Part shown: positions 1 to 10,480 of the stretch, one piece after another
Layout of the letters: each line of letters starts with the position of its first letter
Numbering within the stretch: position 1 is the stretch's first letter
DNA from: Vitrella brassicaformis
Lineage: Eukaryota; Sar; Vitrellaceae
Length of the DNA stretch: 64,000 nucleotides
Direction of reading: 5' to 3'
Assembly (NCBI GenBank): GCA_001179505.1
Contig: CDMY01000444.1
Span: 2,382-66,381, forward strand
The notes under the pieces: model-generated
The model's database searches: none
The model's input: the letters and a program-made list of their open reading frames with translations, nothing else
Told to the model about the DNA's origin: nothing
Position numbers and translations under genes: made by a program

Positions 1-2
1 CA

Positions 3-148
3 GAAGATGTGTCGAACCACGTGCAGCAGGTCAGACAAGAGAGGGGCCCCTCAATACTGCACACACACGAGCCGGGCGATGCATTGTGCGCACGTAGGTG
101 ATGGACTATTTGGTGACCAACAAATGGATCCTGCGGCCGTCTGAGTGA
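3..148 (+). CDS. C-terminal end of an unidentified gene cut by the window edge
   Basis: Two exon pieces can be read in one frame. Bases up to 29 give EDVSNHVQQ and are followed by a gt donor. After a tag acceptor at 95-97 the frame resumes at 98 as VMDYLVTNKWILRPSE and stops at TGA 146-148. The intron is about 68 bp with CA repeats, like other introns here. I do not recognise the protein. The call rests on clean donor and acceptor sites with matching phase, and on a short open tail that is not simple-sequence. The rest of the gene lies left of the window. Confidence 0.4.
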
Positions 149-469
149 TGTGCGGGCGGAGTCTGTCTGCCTGCCTGCTTAGCTACCGTCCTCAGTGTCT
201 GCTCTCTTTCTTTGAGTGAATGCGGGACAGTGAGCTGTTTTTGACGATGCGTTGATCGGAGTGTAAGAGCGTTCGTGTCTGTAGCCGCCCGAGCGAGCAG
301 TGTTTGGTGTCGGACATATGGTCAGACGGCACACCTGTCCCGCAGTGTGGTGGCGTGTCGTGCATGCGCTTTATCTGACTGAACGGAATGTACGTGAGAT
401 TTCTGGACGCCTGCAAGATGTCCGCGGTTGTGTGGGTGCCTGCGTGTGTGCCATCCCATGCACACTGCA

Positions 470-555
470 CCCTGACTGACCCACACACACACACGCCCAC
501 ACACACACGCCCACACACACACACGCCCACACACACACACACACACACACTGCAC
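470..555. repeat. CA microsatellite
   Basis: A run of CACACA units with interspersed cacgcc. It produces long spurious open frames on both strands made only of T/H/P/V/C residues. I see no gene between 150 and about 910 apart from this run and the telomere-like stretch. Confidence 0.9.
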
Positions 556-767
556 TGCACACACAGGCCTCCCTCCCCCCCTCCCTCTCTACGCGTGGAC
601 CCCTGTGGACATGAGCCTGTGTGTGGGTGTGTCTGTCAGTCTGCCACGCGCTGCTGCACACGCGCATTCACCAATTTCGCAACCCCTGCGCATAATTAGG
701 GTTTAGCTGAGCACGTCGGCCGCCGCTCCGCCCCCCTGCAATGGGAAAAAGCCTTCAAAGGCAGAGT

Positions 768-793
768 ATTAGGGTTTAGGGTGTAGGGTTTGC
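768..793 (+). repeat. interstitial telomere-like repeat
   Basis: The sequence reads TTAGGGTTTAGGGTGTAGGG followed by TTTGC: three imperfect TTTAGGG units, with one more isolated TTAGGGTTTA at about 697. TTTAGGG is the plant and chromerid type of telomere repeat. This short degenerate stretch lies inside ordinary sequence and is therefore interstitial. Confidence 0.6.
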
Positions 794-1280
794 AGGCTGC
801 ACCGGCCAAAGGCAGGAGAGAGGGGCTCAGAAAGAGAGGCCACACACGAAGCGAGAAGCAGCCAGAAGGCTCCCCAGCTGAGATCTCTCTCTGTTTGTGT
901 CTGCCTGTCTTCAGGAAGATGCTGCTCATTCTCAACGACCAGGCCATCCTGTGATGCGTTCTAGCACACTTTTTGTACCATCCTAGTGGAGATATGGTTG
1001 CTCTTTGGAGAGACCCCCATGTGTTCTACAAAGCACTCTCCCAGGGTGGCTACCCCAACTAGCTTTCCATCAGAAGCCGCGCGACCCACACACACGCCCA
1101 TCCGCCAGATGCTTGGTAAGATCTGATCAGCCAAAGTCAAGTCATCTCACACACAGCCGCTCAGCTTCTGTGTGGGTGCACCTTTCCTGCACACAGTAAG
1201 TACACCTACCTTGACGAATAGCGTCCTTCTTGTGGTCTGTCTGTCTGTCTGTCAGGCTCTCTCTCGTGTGCGTGCTGCAG

Positions 1281-2241
1281 CACCGGAGCATGGCTGCTTC
1301 CATCGGCACGGCCTACTACGAGCTGACGGAGTGCTTCCGGCAGCGAGATATGTCCAAGCTGCGCACCCTGCTGTCCGCCCCCGAGGCCGCCGACGCATTC
1401 AACAGAGACCAAAACCTGGGACTCGCCAAACAGTGCCTTCCGGTACATAAACACACACACTCACATATGGAAGGGTACAGAGATGGAGGCATCTCATCTG
1501 TTGTGTGTGGAGGTGTGCAGGCCTTGCAGCGTCGGCTAGTGCTGCAGCTGACGTCGACCTACCTGACGCTGTCGCTGGAGGACATCCGGACAAAGGCGCA
1601 CATCGGGTCGATCGCCGAGACCGAGAGCCTCCTATTCGACATGATCACTCGGGTGAGTGAGTGAGTACGGGACGCCCTCATTCACAGTAACCTCAATGTT
1701 TGTCTGTCTGACTGCGTGTGTGTGTGTGTGGCCACACACACAGGGCCAGTTGTGTGCCCAGATTGACCATGAGAGCAACCACGTGGTCTTCACCGATGAC
1801 GGAGACCAACACGAGGTATCTCAGATGGCACACAGCACCACTGGCGCATCCGTGTTGTGTGTCGTGGGTGTGGCTGGCTGGCAGGAGGCGTCTGCGGCCG
1901 GTCCGTCTGGTGGTGCGGATGAGAGCGTCCGCACGGCCGCTGACCTCGACAGGCAGATCACCCAGATGCTCGCCATCGCCAGGCAGCTCAAGAAATACGA
2001 AAACGACATAAGTACACAGATCAGCACAGCACAGCACACCGAACCACATACCTACGTTGAGTTGACGGACGTGTTGTGGGTGTGGTGTGTGCAGTTGTCG
2101 CTGAATGAGAACTATCTGAGGCGGCAGATGGGCAGCGCGTCGGAGTTCTCGGCAGCCGGCGGCTTGGGGCTGGATGAGGACGGCCTGCGCGGCGGAGGGA
2201 GTGGTGGGCTCGACTATGGAGAGCTGATTGACGACGTGTGA
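1281..2241 (+). CDS. CSN3: COP9 signalosome complex subunit 3, C-terminal part (PCI domain)
   Basis: CSN3 is a PCI-domain subunit of the COP9 signalosome, which removes NEDD8 from cullin-RING ligases. Exons read at 1281-1442, 1521-1652, 1744-1815, 1885-2011 and 2095-2241. Diagnostic stretches are NLGLAKQCLP, the winged-helix segment LTSTYLTLSLEDI, LLFDMIT, GQLCAQIDHESNHVVFTDDG and the C-terminal NENYLRRQMGS, all in family order. The protein ends in an acidic tail, LDYGELIDDV. The 5' part is not resolved. An exon near 915-955 (KMLLILNDQAIL) may belong to it, and the N-terminal half of a normal 400-residue CSN3 is missing from what I can read. The junction near 2011/2095 is one base out of phase, so that splice site is uncertain. 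An AATAAA lies at 2471. Confidence 0.75.
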
Positions 2242-2470
2242 CGAAAAGCCCTCGCTGGCGGTGGGGTTTGGTGTATGTACTTATTCGGCCATCCCGAGCC
2301 TGTCTCCCTCTCTTTCTCCCTCTCCCTCTGTGGGTGCTGGTGTGTCACTGTCTGCCGTGCTTCTGATGACGACAGACGTCAGACAATGGATGGATGGATG
2401 GATGGACATTTGTGTGAATGTATTTTCATTCTGCCGCTTCTCTCTCTCTCGGTCATGCACTTTGGCCTTC

Positions 2471-2476
2471 AATAAA
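2471..2476 (+). promoter_or_regulatory. AATAAA, possible polyadenylation signal
   Basis: AATAAA lies 230 bp after the stop of the CSN3-like gene, in the gap before the convergent histidine kinase gene. It fits a 3' end signal, but the organism's use of AATAAA is not shown here. Confidence 0.35.
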
Positions 2477-2661
2477 GCCACCACACACATGCCTGCAGCA
2501 CAGGGCAGTCAGTGTTGGCGAACAAAGTGGCGAGTAGGCGTACACACGTACACACATGCGACGCTCATACCATACAGCGGTCCCTACAGCTGCGCCATAT
2601 GGCTGGCCCCAGCCAACATGAGGATTAGTCGAAAAGCACCCATTTTCGCACTCTCCATTGG

Positions 2662-5600
2662 CTACAAGGAAGTGACACTACGGTGCGGCTGCTGGCCAGT
2701 TGACGGCAGTGTGTCTCTAAATTCGGTGATGAGCCTGATGACGGTGTCCCGCGTGACAGGCTTCTCAATGATTTCATCAAACATTTCCTCAACAGCGGGG
2801 TATTCCGCCTTCAACATCTGCACACACCACACAACACACAGTTGAAACACACACACACACATGCCCTCCCTGACGGACCACTTTGGCCTGTGCCGTGCAC
2901 AAGATCAGGTGAATCGGCAGCGCCACTCTCCCCTCCCTCTGCCATTCCCGCATCATCTCTGCAGCCTCATATCCGTTGACGTTGGGCATCTGCAGGTCGC
3001 TCAACACCCATAGCACCCCCGCCTCTGCGGAATGGCCGAGCGACGCGACTTTTTCGAGCAGCTGCTGCCCGTTCTCGAGCACCACGAGCTGAGACGCTGG
3101 CAGACCCAGCTTCACAAAAACGCGGGAAAGCGCCAACCTGTGCAAGTAAGGGGGCGAGCTTCAAATCATGTCGGGGGCGAATACATGCAGTGGCGGGCGT
3201 ACCGCTTGATGTAGTCGTCATCGCACTGCATATATTGAAGAACAAGACAAAAAGGAGAAAAATACGTCCCCTGTCTCGTTGTGCTTCCGCCAGTGCAGTG
3301 TCCTCATTCTTACCACGATGAACACCACGCCCCTCTCCAGCATGTCGCTGAAGACATCCTGCAAGGGGCCGCTCACGGTGCCCTTGGCCCTGTCCTTCTC
3401 ACAGCTGACACTCGGCCGTGACGAGGGTGCTCTGCTCGAGGGCATGGGAGACACGGGGAGGAATGGGGCGAAGCTGGCTGGGGCTGCGGTGGGATCGTGG
3501 GCCCCATAGACAAGGAAGCGTAGCTTGGCTGTCGTTCCCCTGTTCTCGCCTTCACATAAGTCACAGAGAAACAAGTGAGGAGCGGAGACATGTGATGCTT
3601 CGGTCAGTGCTCACTCTCGAGGATGCAGTCGCCCCCCATATTGAGCAGGATGGCCCGAGAGATGCCCAGCCCTGATCAACATCACTCGTGTGATCCAGTG
3701 TGAGTGGCTTCGCAGCTCAGCCCCCTCTTTGCGTACCGAGTCCTTGTCCCAGCAGACTGTCCATTGACCTCGCCTGCGCGAAGTCGTCGAAGATAGCGGA
3801 CAGCTTGGCCTTGTCGATGCCTTTGCCGGAATCCCTCACACCAATACACACTCTGTAAGCCTCTACGCCAGAAGTGACCAGACGGTCGGGGGCGCTGCAG
3901 ATGCTGTCTCGTGGGTGCGAGGCATTCTTGTCCGGTTGCCGTGGGAGGGATGATGTGGAGGGCATACGTGGGGGGATGGATGCTGCCCCTGCTGCTGAAG
4001 GTGCTACTGTTGCTGCTGCCGTGTCCACTGGCATTGCGATTTGGATGGACTCCGGAGGTCTGGCTGTGAGACTCTTGTGGCGAGGGTTTTCACGCAGCCA
4101 TGGAGGGTTGTTTGGTGCAGTCTCATGAAACTGACGCAAAAGGGAGCAGACACATCCGGTCGTGCCATCCTTGTCCCCTCTTGTGCCTTGTACCTTTTGC
4201 AACTCGGCGATGCCATGACCGGCTACCCCACACTCTAGCCATATATGGATGCTGCCACGGTCTGTGTACTTGGTGGCGTTGTTGATCACGTTGTTCAGGC
4301 TGCAGCGAGGGCAGAAAGGGAAAAGGGAGACACTATGGACCAGGATCTGTTCGCGACATCTGTCCAGCCACCCACCACTGAGTGAAGCGTGTCTTGTCGA
4401 CCCATACCCACCAGCCGGCGAGCGGCTTCAGCGACGACCACTCCACATCGAACTGAAGACCCTTCATCCGAATCGCAGGCCAATTGATCTGCACACACAC
4501 ACACAGATACACACAGATACACACATACACATGGACGCTGAGAGGTTTTATGCTCGGTAGAAGGCTAACTACCTTCAAAACATTCTCAATTAGCTCAAGG
4601 AATCGGCACCAATCGCAGGCCAGCTCCATGAGAGTGAAGTTCAGTGGCTGTGTTGGCGTTGAAGGCATTTGAAGCAGCTTTGTCCTTGTCCTTGCTAGTC
4701 TTCCTTTCCAACACGACCTGCTGTCGCTGCGACTATAGAGCAGCTCTGACGGGCTCTGCAGAGGGCGAGGCGACTGCCTGTGGTGCTGCATCCGGCTAAT
4801 TTCGAGCAAGTTGTTGGTCAGCGACAGCATGTACTGACATTAATACACACACAAACATGGAGGATGGGTTTGTTGAGCGTTCTGCATATGTCTCTGTAGT
4901 GCTCACATGGCTTCCGGCCTCAATGGTGTCGCAATGGGAGAAGGCTGTTACACACAAAGAAGAGACCATAATTGCTGCACGACTCACGAGTCTTGCTGCG
5001 GCAAAGATCACCTGAGTGGTCAGGCTTGAAACCTTCGTCTTTCAGCTCTTCTTTGATGAAATCGGCGCTGTTGACGACACCTTCGAGCGGGGTTTTGAGG
5101 TCATGGGTGATTTTGGAGAAGATGGATCGTTGCAGCTGCATCAGGTCGTATGTGCGCTTCTGCTCCTTCTCCAACTGATATGTGAAGACCACAGTGCCAC
5201 CTTATGTCCATCCTGTTGGCTGGATTGGGTGTTTTCTCGCGTGCCTCCTTTGCCTCGAAGAGTTTACTGTGGATGAAGGACCGGAAGACAAACTCACTCT
5301 GAGACGACATCCGCAGCAGCAAAAGAAAAGACGCTGAATGCATACAAAACGGGAGAAATGGAGGCGTCTCTGCTTGAGCTTGATTTGACCGACCTGTGAA
5401 TCCGATGATGCGCTCAAGAGAGTTCGGCCACCGATGTAAGAGCTCTGTGATGACCACGGTCACATACTGCGGGAGAAAGACGAGGAAAGTCAGACCTGGG
5501 GATGCACAAGAGGCGCTATGTGGCCATTCATGGCACTCTTGTGGGTCTCCTCGGATTTACGTACCTGTGTTGTTCCTGACGGTCATCCAAGTCGTGACAA

Positions 5601-6234
5601 CGCACAGAAAGTGGATTCTCTCGGCAGACGCCTCGCGAAGATGGCCGCAGAGGCCGTCATCGATCCCCCCGCACTCGTTGCTAAAATGAAACGTCTTGAA
5701 CGACAATCTCGCATGCAGCGCCGTGCCGGTCAGCGCCACGGCCACCGTTACAATCATTGCCCACAAATCATAGCGAAGTTGCCGTCTTGTCTTGCGCTTT
5801 GCCGGAGAGATTGCCACGTACACGTAGGCCCAGAACACCCCGACCATGACAAAGATCCAGAGCTCTGCATCAAATTGCAAGAAGAGCAATTCCTGTCATG
5901 TGCGTTTCATGTGTATCGCTGTTCCTCTTGGCTTACGTATATAGAGCCACCAAGTGAAGACGCCATGGATGAAAAGGTCGCGCAGGGAGACAAAGCCCGT
6001 TCCTGCGCACACTATGGGTCCAAGCGTCGCCGCAGACACGCGCAGTCCGTACCGGCAGTCCTCCAACAGCTGACCGAAGTACTGTTCTGTCGGGGATACA
6101 CACAAGGGCATTCCATCCAATTCTATGTGTGTGCCCCCTCCGTCTATCTGCAATGACCTTCCAGCTCCGGGAGCGTGAACTCCATGTGAAGCTGGCAGAC
6201 GAGCCGCAGACAAGAGGGCAGCCACGCCTCCCAC
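2662..6234 (-). CDS. membrane-bound hybrid histidine kinase (HisKA-HATPase-REC)
   Basis: Reads leftwards through about a dozen exons. The N-terminal part (6.2-5.5 kb) has several hydrophobic segments, for example LWIFVMVGVFWAYVYVAI and YDLWAMIVTVAVALTG, so it is an integral membrane sensor. Near 5.29-5.19 kb a helical linker (FEAKEAREK) precedes the dimerisation domain, whose H-box reads FSKITHDLKTPLEG near 5.1 kb. Then come MLSLTNNLLEISRM (4.83 kb), the N-box NNATKYTD (4.28 kb) and the ATP-lid region VRDSGKGID (3.83 kb). The receiver domain lies at 3.24-2.69 kb: acidic CDDDYIK, phospho-acceptor aspartate in LSDLQMPNVNGYE, CTA, and lysine in IEKPV. Two proline/serine-rich insertions (4.1-3.9 and 3.5-3.4 kb) interrupt the kinase core. 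Such kinases pass phosphate from His to the C-terminal Asp. The exact start codon is not fixed. Confidence 0.8.
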
Positions 6235-6358
6235 TTGCAGTACGCTCCTATTTCAGGCCATGTCTTGCCCCGATGGGGCACAAAGCTTTGGATGGCCCTC
6301 ATCCAGTGCCGACGGGGAGGGCCGAAATTGGGGGCGAGGGGGGCGAAGGGGAAGCAGG

Positions 6359-7190
6359 CGAGAATGTAAATTCTCGACGAGGGACGCGCGACAATTTTTT
6401 TTATTCCGCAGCTCCATTCGCTTCCATTCCAGCCTCGTTGCCTTCTCCCGCTCACCGTTCCCTTCCTTTGTGTTCGGTTTGTGTCGCCTTCCTCGTTGCA
6501 CCACCGCATTCGCCCCGCCTCGGCCTCCCATGGCCCTCCCTACCCGCCGTTTCTCTCGTGGCCACTCGTGACTTGTGCCCTCGTCGATCGTCTCCCTCCT
6601 CCTTTCGGCTCGCCAGTGACGGGTGGCAATGCCCCGCTGGTGTCGGCACGCTTGTGCGAGAGGCGCTCTTTTGTTGGTCAGTCGGCCAACCACCTCTCAG
6701 TGACAGGTAAGTGGATGAGTGGTCGAGTCGATGAGTGCGAGTGCGCTGACATGTGTATGCGTTGTGTAGGATGTAAGCCACCTGCACGCCCTTGCAAATG
6801 GTGTCTCCCGATGGTATCCGACATGGAACTTTGAATGTTGTCTTTTCTCGTCAGACTTCAAGCCATCCTGTCTCTCCCCGCCGATGTCGAATAAAATGAG
6901 GATTGGAGCAGATGTTTGGTCGTAAGAGACGTTCAGGCAGATACCTTTTCTCGATAGGCTGCTTGTCGCTTTGTCCCGCCGCCTTTGGAGACGGGGACGA
7001 AAAGAAAGAGGTGGTCTTATCTCGGTTTGTTGTCTTCTTCGTCCTTCTATTCAGACAACACCGCCGGCCACCGGATTCCAGGCTGTTGGTCCCCTTGCCG
7101 TGCTGCTCTTCCCTGCGGTGATGCCGTTCAATTCCGTACAGGATATGGAGGTCATGAGGGATGGTCAGATGGGGCAAGCTTGAGGGATGG
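6359..7190 (+). repeat. tandem repeat unit A (about 830 bp, non-coding)
   Basis: Unit A starts at the palindrome CGAGAATGTAAATTCTCG (6359-6376) and is repeated 832 bp further on. Shared landmarks with unit B include the block from 6420, GCCAACCACCTCTCAGTG (about 6686), a GTAAGT...TGTAG intron-like segment (about 6708-6769), TCGAATAAAATGAGGATTGG (6887) and GCAGATGTTTGGTCGTAA (6910). Frames are not conserved between units because of indels, so it is read as a non-coding element or a decayed gene. Confidence 0.75.
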
Positions 7191-8030
7191 CGAGAATGTA
7201 AATTCTCGACGACGGAGACGCGCGACAGAAATCTTTTATCCCAGCTCCAATTCGCTTCGATTCCAGCCTCGTTGCCCTCTCCCGCTCACCGCTCCCTTCC
7301 TTTGTGTTCGGTTTGTGTCGCCTTCCTCAGTGCCCCGCCGCATTCGCCCCGCCTCGGCCTGCCACGCCCCTCCTTGGCCGTCCGTTCCCTCGTGACCACT
7401 CGCCACTGGCGCCCTCGTCGGCAGCCGTCCTCCTCCCCCGGCTTACCAGCGGCGGGTGGCAGTGCCCCGCTGGTGTCGGCACGCTCGTGCGAGAGGCGCT
7501 CTTTCGTTGGTCAGTCGGCCAACCACCTCTCAGTGGCAGGTGAGTAGATGAGTGGTCGAGTCGATGAGTGCGAGTGCGCTGACATGTGTATGCGCTGTGT
7601 AGGGTGTAAGCCACCTGCACGCCCTTGCAAATGGTGTCTCCCCATGGTATCCGACATGGAATTTTCAATGTTGTCGTCTTTTTCAGATTTCAAGACATCC
7701 CGCTCCCCGCCGATGTCGAATAAAATGAGGATTGGGAGCAGATGTTTGGTCGTAAAAGACAGTCAGGCAAGCGCTTTGCCTTGGTAGGTTGCCCGCCGCT
7801 TCCTCCCGCCGCTTTTGGAGACGGGAGACGAAAAGAAAGAGGTTCTTGTCTCCGTTCGTTGTCTTCTCTGTCTTTTCCTTCAGACAGCAACGCCGGCCCA
7901 CATGTTTTCACGCTGTTGGACTCCTTGCCGTGCTGGTCTTCCCTGCGGTGAAGCCGTCAACCCCCCGAATACTGAGGTCTTATCGCAGAGAGAGAGAGAG
8001 GAAGCGTGGCGTTTAGCGGCGTCCCGTACG
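7191..8030 (+). repeat. tandem repeat unit B (about 830 bp, non-coding)
   Basis: Second unit, beginning with the same perfect hairpin at 7191-7208. It is co-linear with unit A throughout, with small indels and about 10-15 percent divergence judged by eye. Both units contain TCGAATAAAATGAGG and the same GT...AG intron-like segment, as if a spliced transcript unit had been duplicated. Confidence 0.75.
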
Positions 8031-8270
8031 GTATCGGCAAAAACGTTCTGTTCTGTCCCTGCTGGATTGTTGTAGGCTACTCATCTCTCGCGAGACCTCA
8101 TTGAAGCCGTCAACCCTCCGAATACTGAGGTCTTATGCATATGAGGTCATATCTGACGGAGAGAGAGAGAGAGAGAGAAGTGTGGCGTCCTGGCTTCTTC
8201 ATCCGACAAAACCGTTCTGTTCTGTCTCTGGCTTCCTGCAGACTAATCCTCATCACCACGCGACCCGCCT
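7953..8270 (+). repeat. direct repeat of about 153 bp
   Basis: GCCGTCAACC...CCGAATACTGAGGTCTTAT occurs at 7953 and again at 8106. Each copy is followed by an AGAG run, GTGGCGT and AACGTTCTGTTCTGT or CCGTTCTGTTCTGT. The two copies abut. Confidence 0.7.
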
Positions 8271-8282
8271 GCATCGCTGAAT

Positions 8283-8450
8283 CAACGAGAAATGAGGCGA
8301 AACGGCAATCCGGTGAGAAATAAACTCTCGACAGACGCGCGACAAACCGTTTTGTGTATCTATCTGTTAATCGCTCCAAACCGCTTCCATTTCAGCTTCA
8401 CTGCCTCCTCCCCTTCGCCTCTCTTCATTCCCTGCAGTAAGTTTACGTGG
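8283..8450 (+). repeat. tandem repeat unit C, truncated and diverged
   Basis: Starts with a decayed form of the hairpin (GAGAAATAAACTCTC at about 8315). It continues with CAGACGCGCGACAAACCG and CGCTTCCATTTCAGC, the counterparts of the first 100 bp of units A and B. It stops after about 160 bp. I see no gene between here and 8790. Confidence 0.55.
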
Positions 8451-8789
8451 GGCCTGGTAGTTGGGGCCGTGGGCCTTCCGTTTGGTCACGATTCCGTGTT
8501 GCTTTTCAGACGTCGAAGCCCAAAAAGGATCTCGCCCTCGCCCTCATCCGACATGGACCCCAACGCCACTAAGATGGCGACTGAGAGAGCGACGTTACCC
8601 TCGGCACGCACTTGTCTGTTTTTGTGGCTGTTGTTGACTTCAGATGCAGCCCAAGCTCGATAGCGGGAGCCAGCCAGCGCACAGCTCTGTGAGGAAAGGA
8701 AAGGAAGGAGGGGTTCATTCCTTCGCTCATCCCTATCCTGTATGTGTGGTCATTCGTGTGTTGCGTCCAGGTGGAGAGTGTGTTGTGAG

Positions 8790-9029
8790 GCCTACGCGCC
8801 AACATTGTGTTTGATGCGCACGACCGCCCACAGCTGGTGGACTTCGAACTGGTGCAGTTCTTCACCCCACAAAAGGTGAGTGGATGGAGTGTCTGTCTGT
8901 CCAAATATGCTCTCTCCGAGGAAAGCACCGCACCCACTCATGCACGGAGAGGGTTGAGACCATTGTCTCTGTGTGCTCTGTCCCGTCAGCGTGAATCCGA
9001 CCGGAGTGCCATTCTACATGTCACGAGAG
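8790..9029 (+). pseudogene. protein-kinase catalytic-loop fragment
   Basis: Exon 8790-8875 encodes LRANIVFDAHDRPQLVDFEL. This matches kinase subdomains VIb-VII (N of the catalytic loop, then the DFG position, here DFE). Exon 8990-9029 gives NPTGVPFYMSRE, the activation segment and APE position (here SRE). The glycine of DFG and the APE proline are replaced, and the two exons are out of phase as read. No N-lobe or C-lobe was found nearby. It is a relic or a pseudokinase piece joined to the MAT mosaic. Confidence 0.5.
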
Positions 9030-9155
9030 GTATTTGGCCCTTTGGCTGCCAAGTCGATGTGGCGAACGGTCCGAGGTCAGAATGTCACACAACCTGCGGT
9101 CGGGGATGCACGACAGCAAACCAGCTTGCACACACATGTGGTTCATCCCTCTTGG

Positions 9156-9674
9156 TGTGCAGAGCTGATGGCGAGCTGTCAGCGGGGGTTGCGGCCGAGG
9201 CGACCCAGGCGGCAGCAGGAGGGTACGCACGGACATGCATATGCGGTACACAGACCTGCACTCGTTTGCATCATGAGCTTTGCAGGATCCGTGTTTTTGA
9301 GGACAACCAGACCGACGCAGAAGAGACCGATGCCGAGAACGGCCAACTTCGAGGAATCAGAAGCGGTTTGTCTGTCGGTACCTGTGTCTTTGTGTGTTTG
9401 TGTCGCAGGTTTCGTTGAGGTATTCGTGGATGGAGCAGGTTTGGAACACATGCAGGTATGCCCGAGTGTGTGTGGCGTCTGTCTCTTCTCATCCACACAC
9501 ACAGCGCTCCCTGTGTGTCGTGTGCTGTTCAAGCAGGTGCAGCGGCAGGCAACATTCGAGACCGCCGATGCCAATGGCAATGGCAATGGCAATGGGAATG
9601 CCAAGGAGGACAGCAGCAACGTGGGAAAGATGCGACGGGCGAGCAGACTGACACCCACAAATGGAAAAGACGGC
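9156..9674 (+). CDS. small exons of the MAT mosaic, with a Gly-Asn repeat
   Basis: Short exon-like stretches lie between TG-rich introns. About 9156-9222 gives ELMASCQRGL. About 9412-9458 gives VEVFVDGAGLEHMQ. Bases 9537-9674 give QRQATFETADANGNGNGNGN and continue into a basic tail. The last one is related to the R/H-QASF exons at 12.24 and 22.72 kb. I cannot assign a function. VEVFVDGAG sits where a MAT middle domain would have its VHTIVIS strand, but that is only positional inference. Confidence 0.35.
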
Positions 9675-10103
9675 GTGTATTCGTCGGTGTGTCTGCTTTG
9701 CAGTTGTCGGTCTCCTCCCAGGCCAGTACGGTGCTACCGCCACACGGCTACTTTCGGCACCGGTCAAGCTTCCTGACACAGGTAGACCGAAGAGAGAGTC
9801 TCTCACCTCACACACACACACGATGTCGCCACTCGTTTTGTGCAGAAGCAGGGCACGTTGGACAGTATCCCCGAGGACCTCCACACCACCATCAACATGA
9901 CCATGAGCACCAGCCACGTATGTGCAGTGTGCATCAACACACGCATGTCCTGTACACGTGTGGCTGTGTTTGTAGGGTTTGTGCAGCCAGACGGTGCCCT
10001 TGTTGCCGGGCGGACGGATCGTCGGTGCGGTGAGCGCACACACACACGCAAAGAAATAAATGGATGGGTGTGTGGCTGCTGCCTGCCTGCTGTGTGTTGT
10101 CAG

Positions 10104-10291
10104 CGTGTCGTCAAGACGCACATCTCCTCCCACTACTTGATGCCCAAGGTGAGTGAGTCAACCGACAACCAAACCTCCTCGCACACGCATGCATGGCTGC
10201 ACGGCACACTTACGTACCGCTTCTCTGGTTCGCTCCTTGTGTGTGGTTGACCAGGTCGTGGCGCATCGCATATACCTACCCACTGGCCGCT
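10104..10291 (+). pseudogene. MAT middle-domain exon pair, copy 1
   Basis: Exon 10104-10148 reads RVVKTHISSHYLMPK and exon 10255-10291 reads VVAHRIYLPTGR. In family order this resembles the AdoMet synthetase stretch ending in a conserved 'PSGRF' (VIKAVVPAKYLDEDTIYHL...PSGR). The same pair occurs at 13.26/13.40 kb and 20.67/20.80 kb with the same intron position, so it is a real duplicated unit. The catalytic glycine-rich segment that follows in true MAT is absent in all three copies. Confidence 0.45.
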
Positions 10292-10480
10292 GTAAGATGC
10301 ACACACAGACAGACAGGTTGCCATTGATTCGTGTGTGTGTGCAGGGGCAGCGCCAAGCACGAAGGCCTGCTGCAGATGATAGACTAGAGGGCATGTGGAT
10401 GGACATCGTGTACGACATCGGCAGGAAAGAGATGGCACTCAAAAACGGTACAAAACAGAGAGAGACGAGGGGAGGTACAG

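Noticed and set aside
192-699. Open frames over the CA/TG run on both strands
   Set aside because: They translate to repeats of C, V, H, T and P only, overlap each other on both strands, and have no splice or start context.
6129-7550. Proline/serine-rich open frames of 100-190 residues in repeat units A and B
   Set aside because: The frame is not kept between the two near-identical units because of indels, so coding is unlikely.
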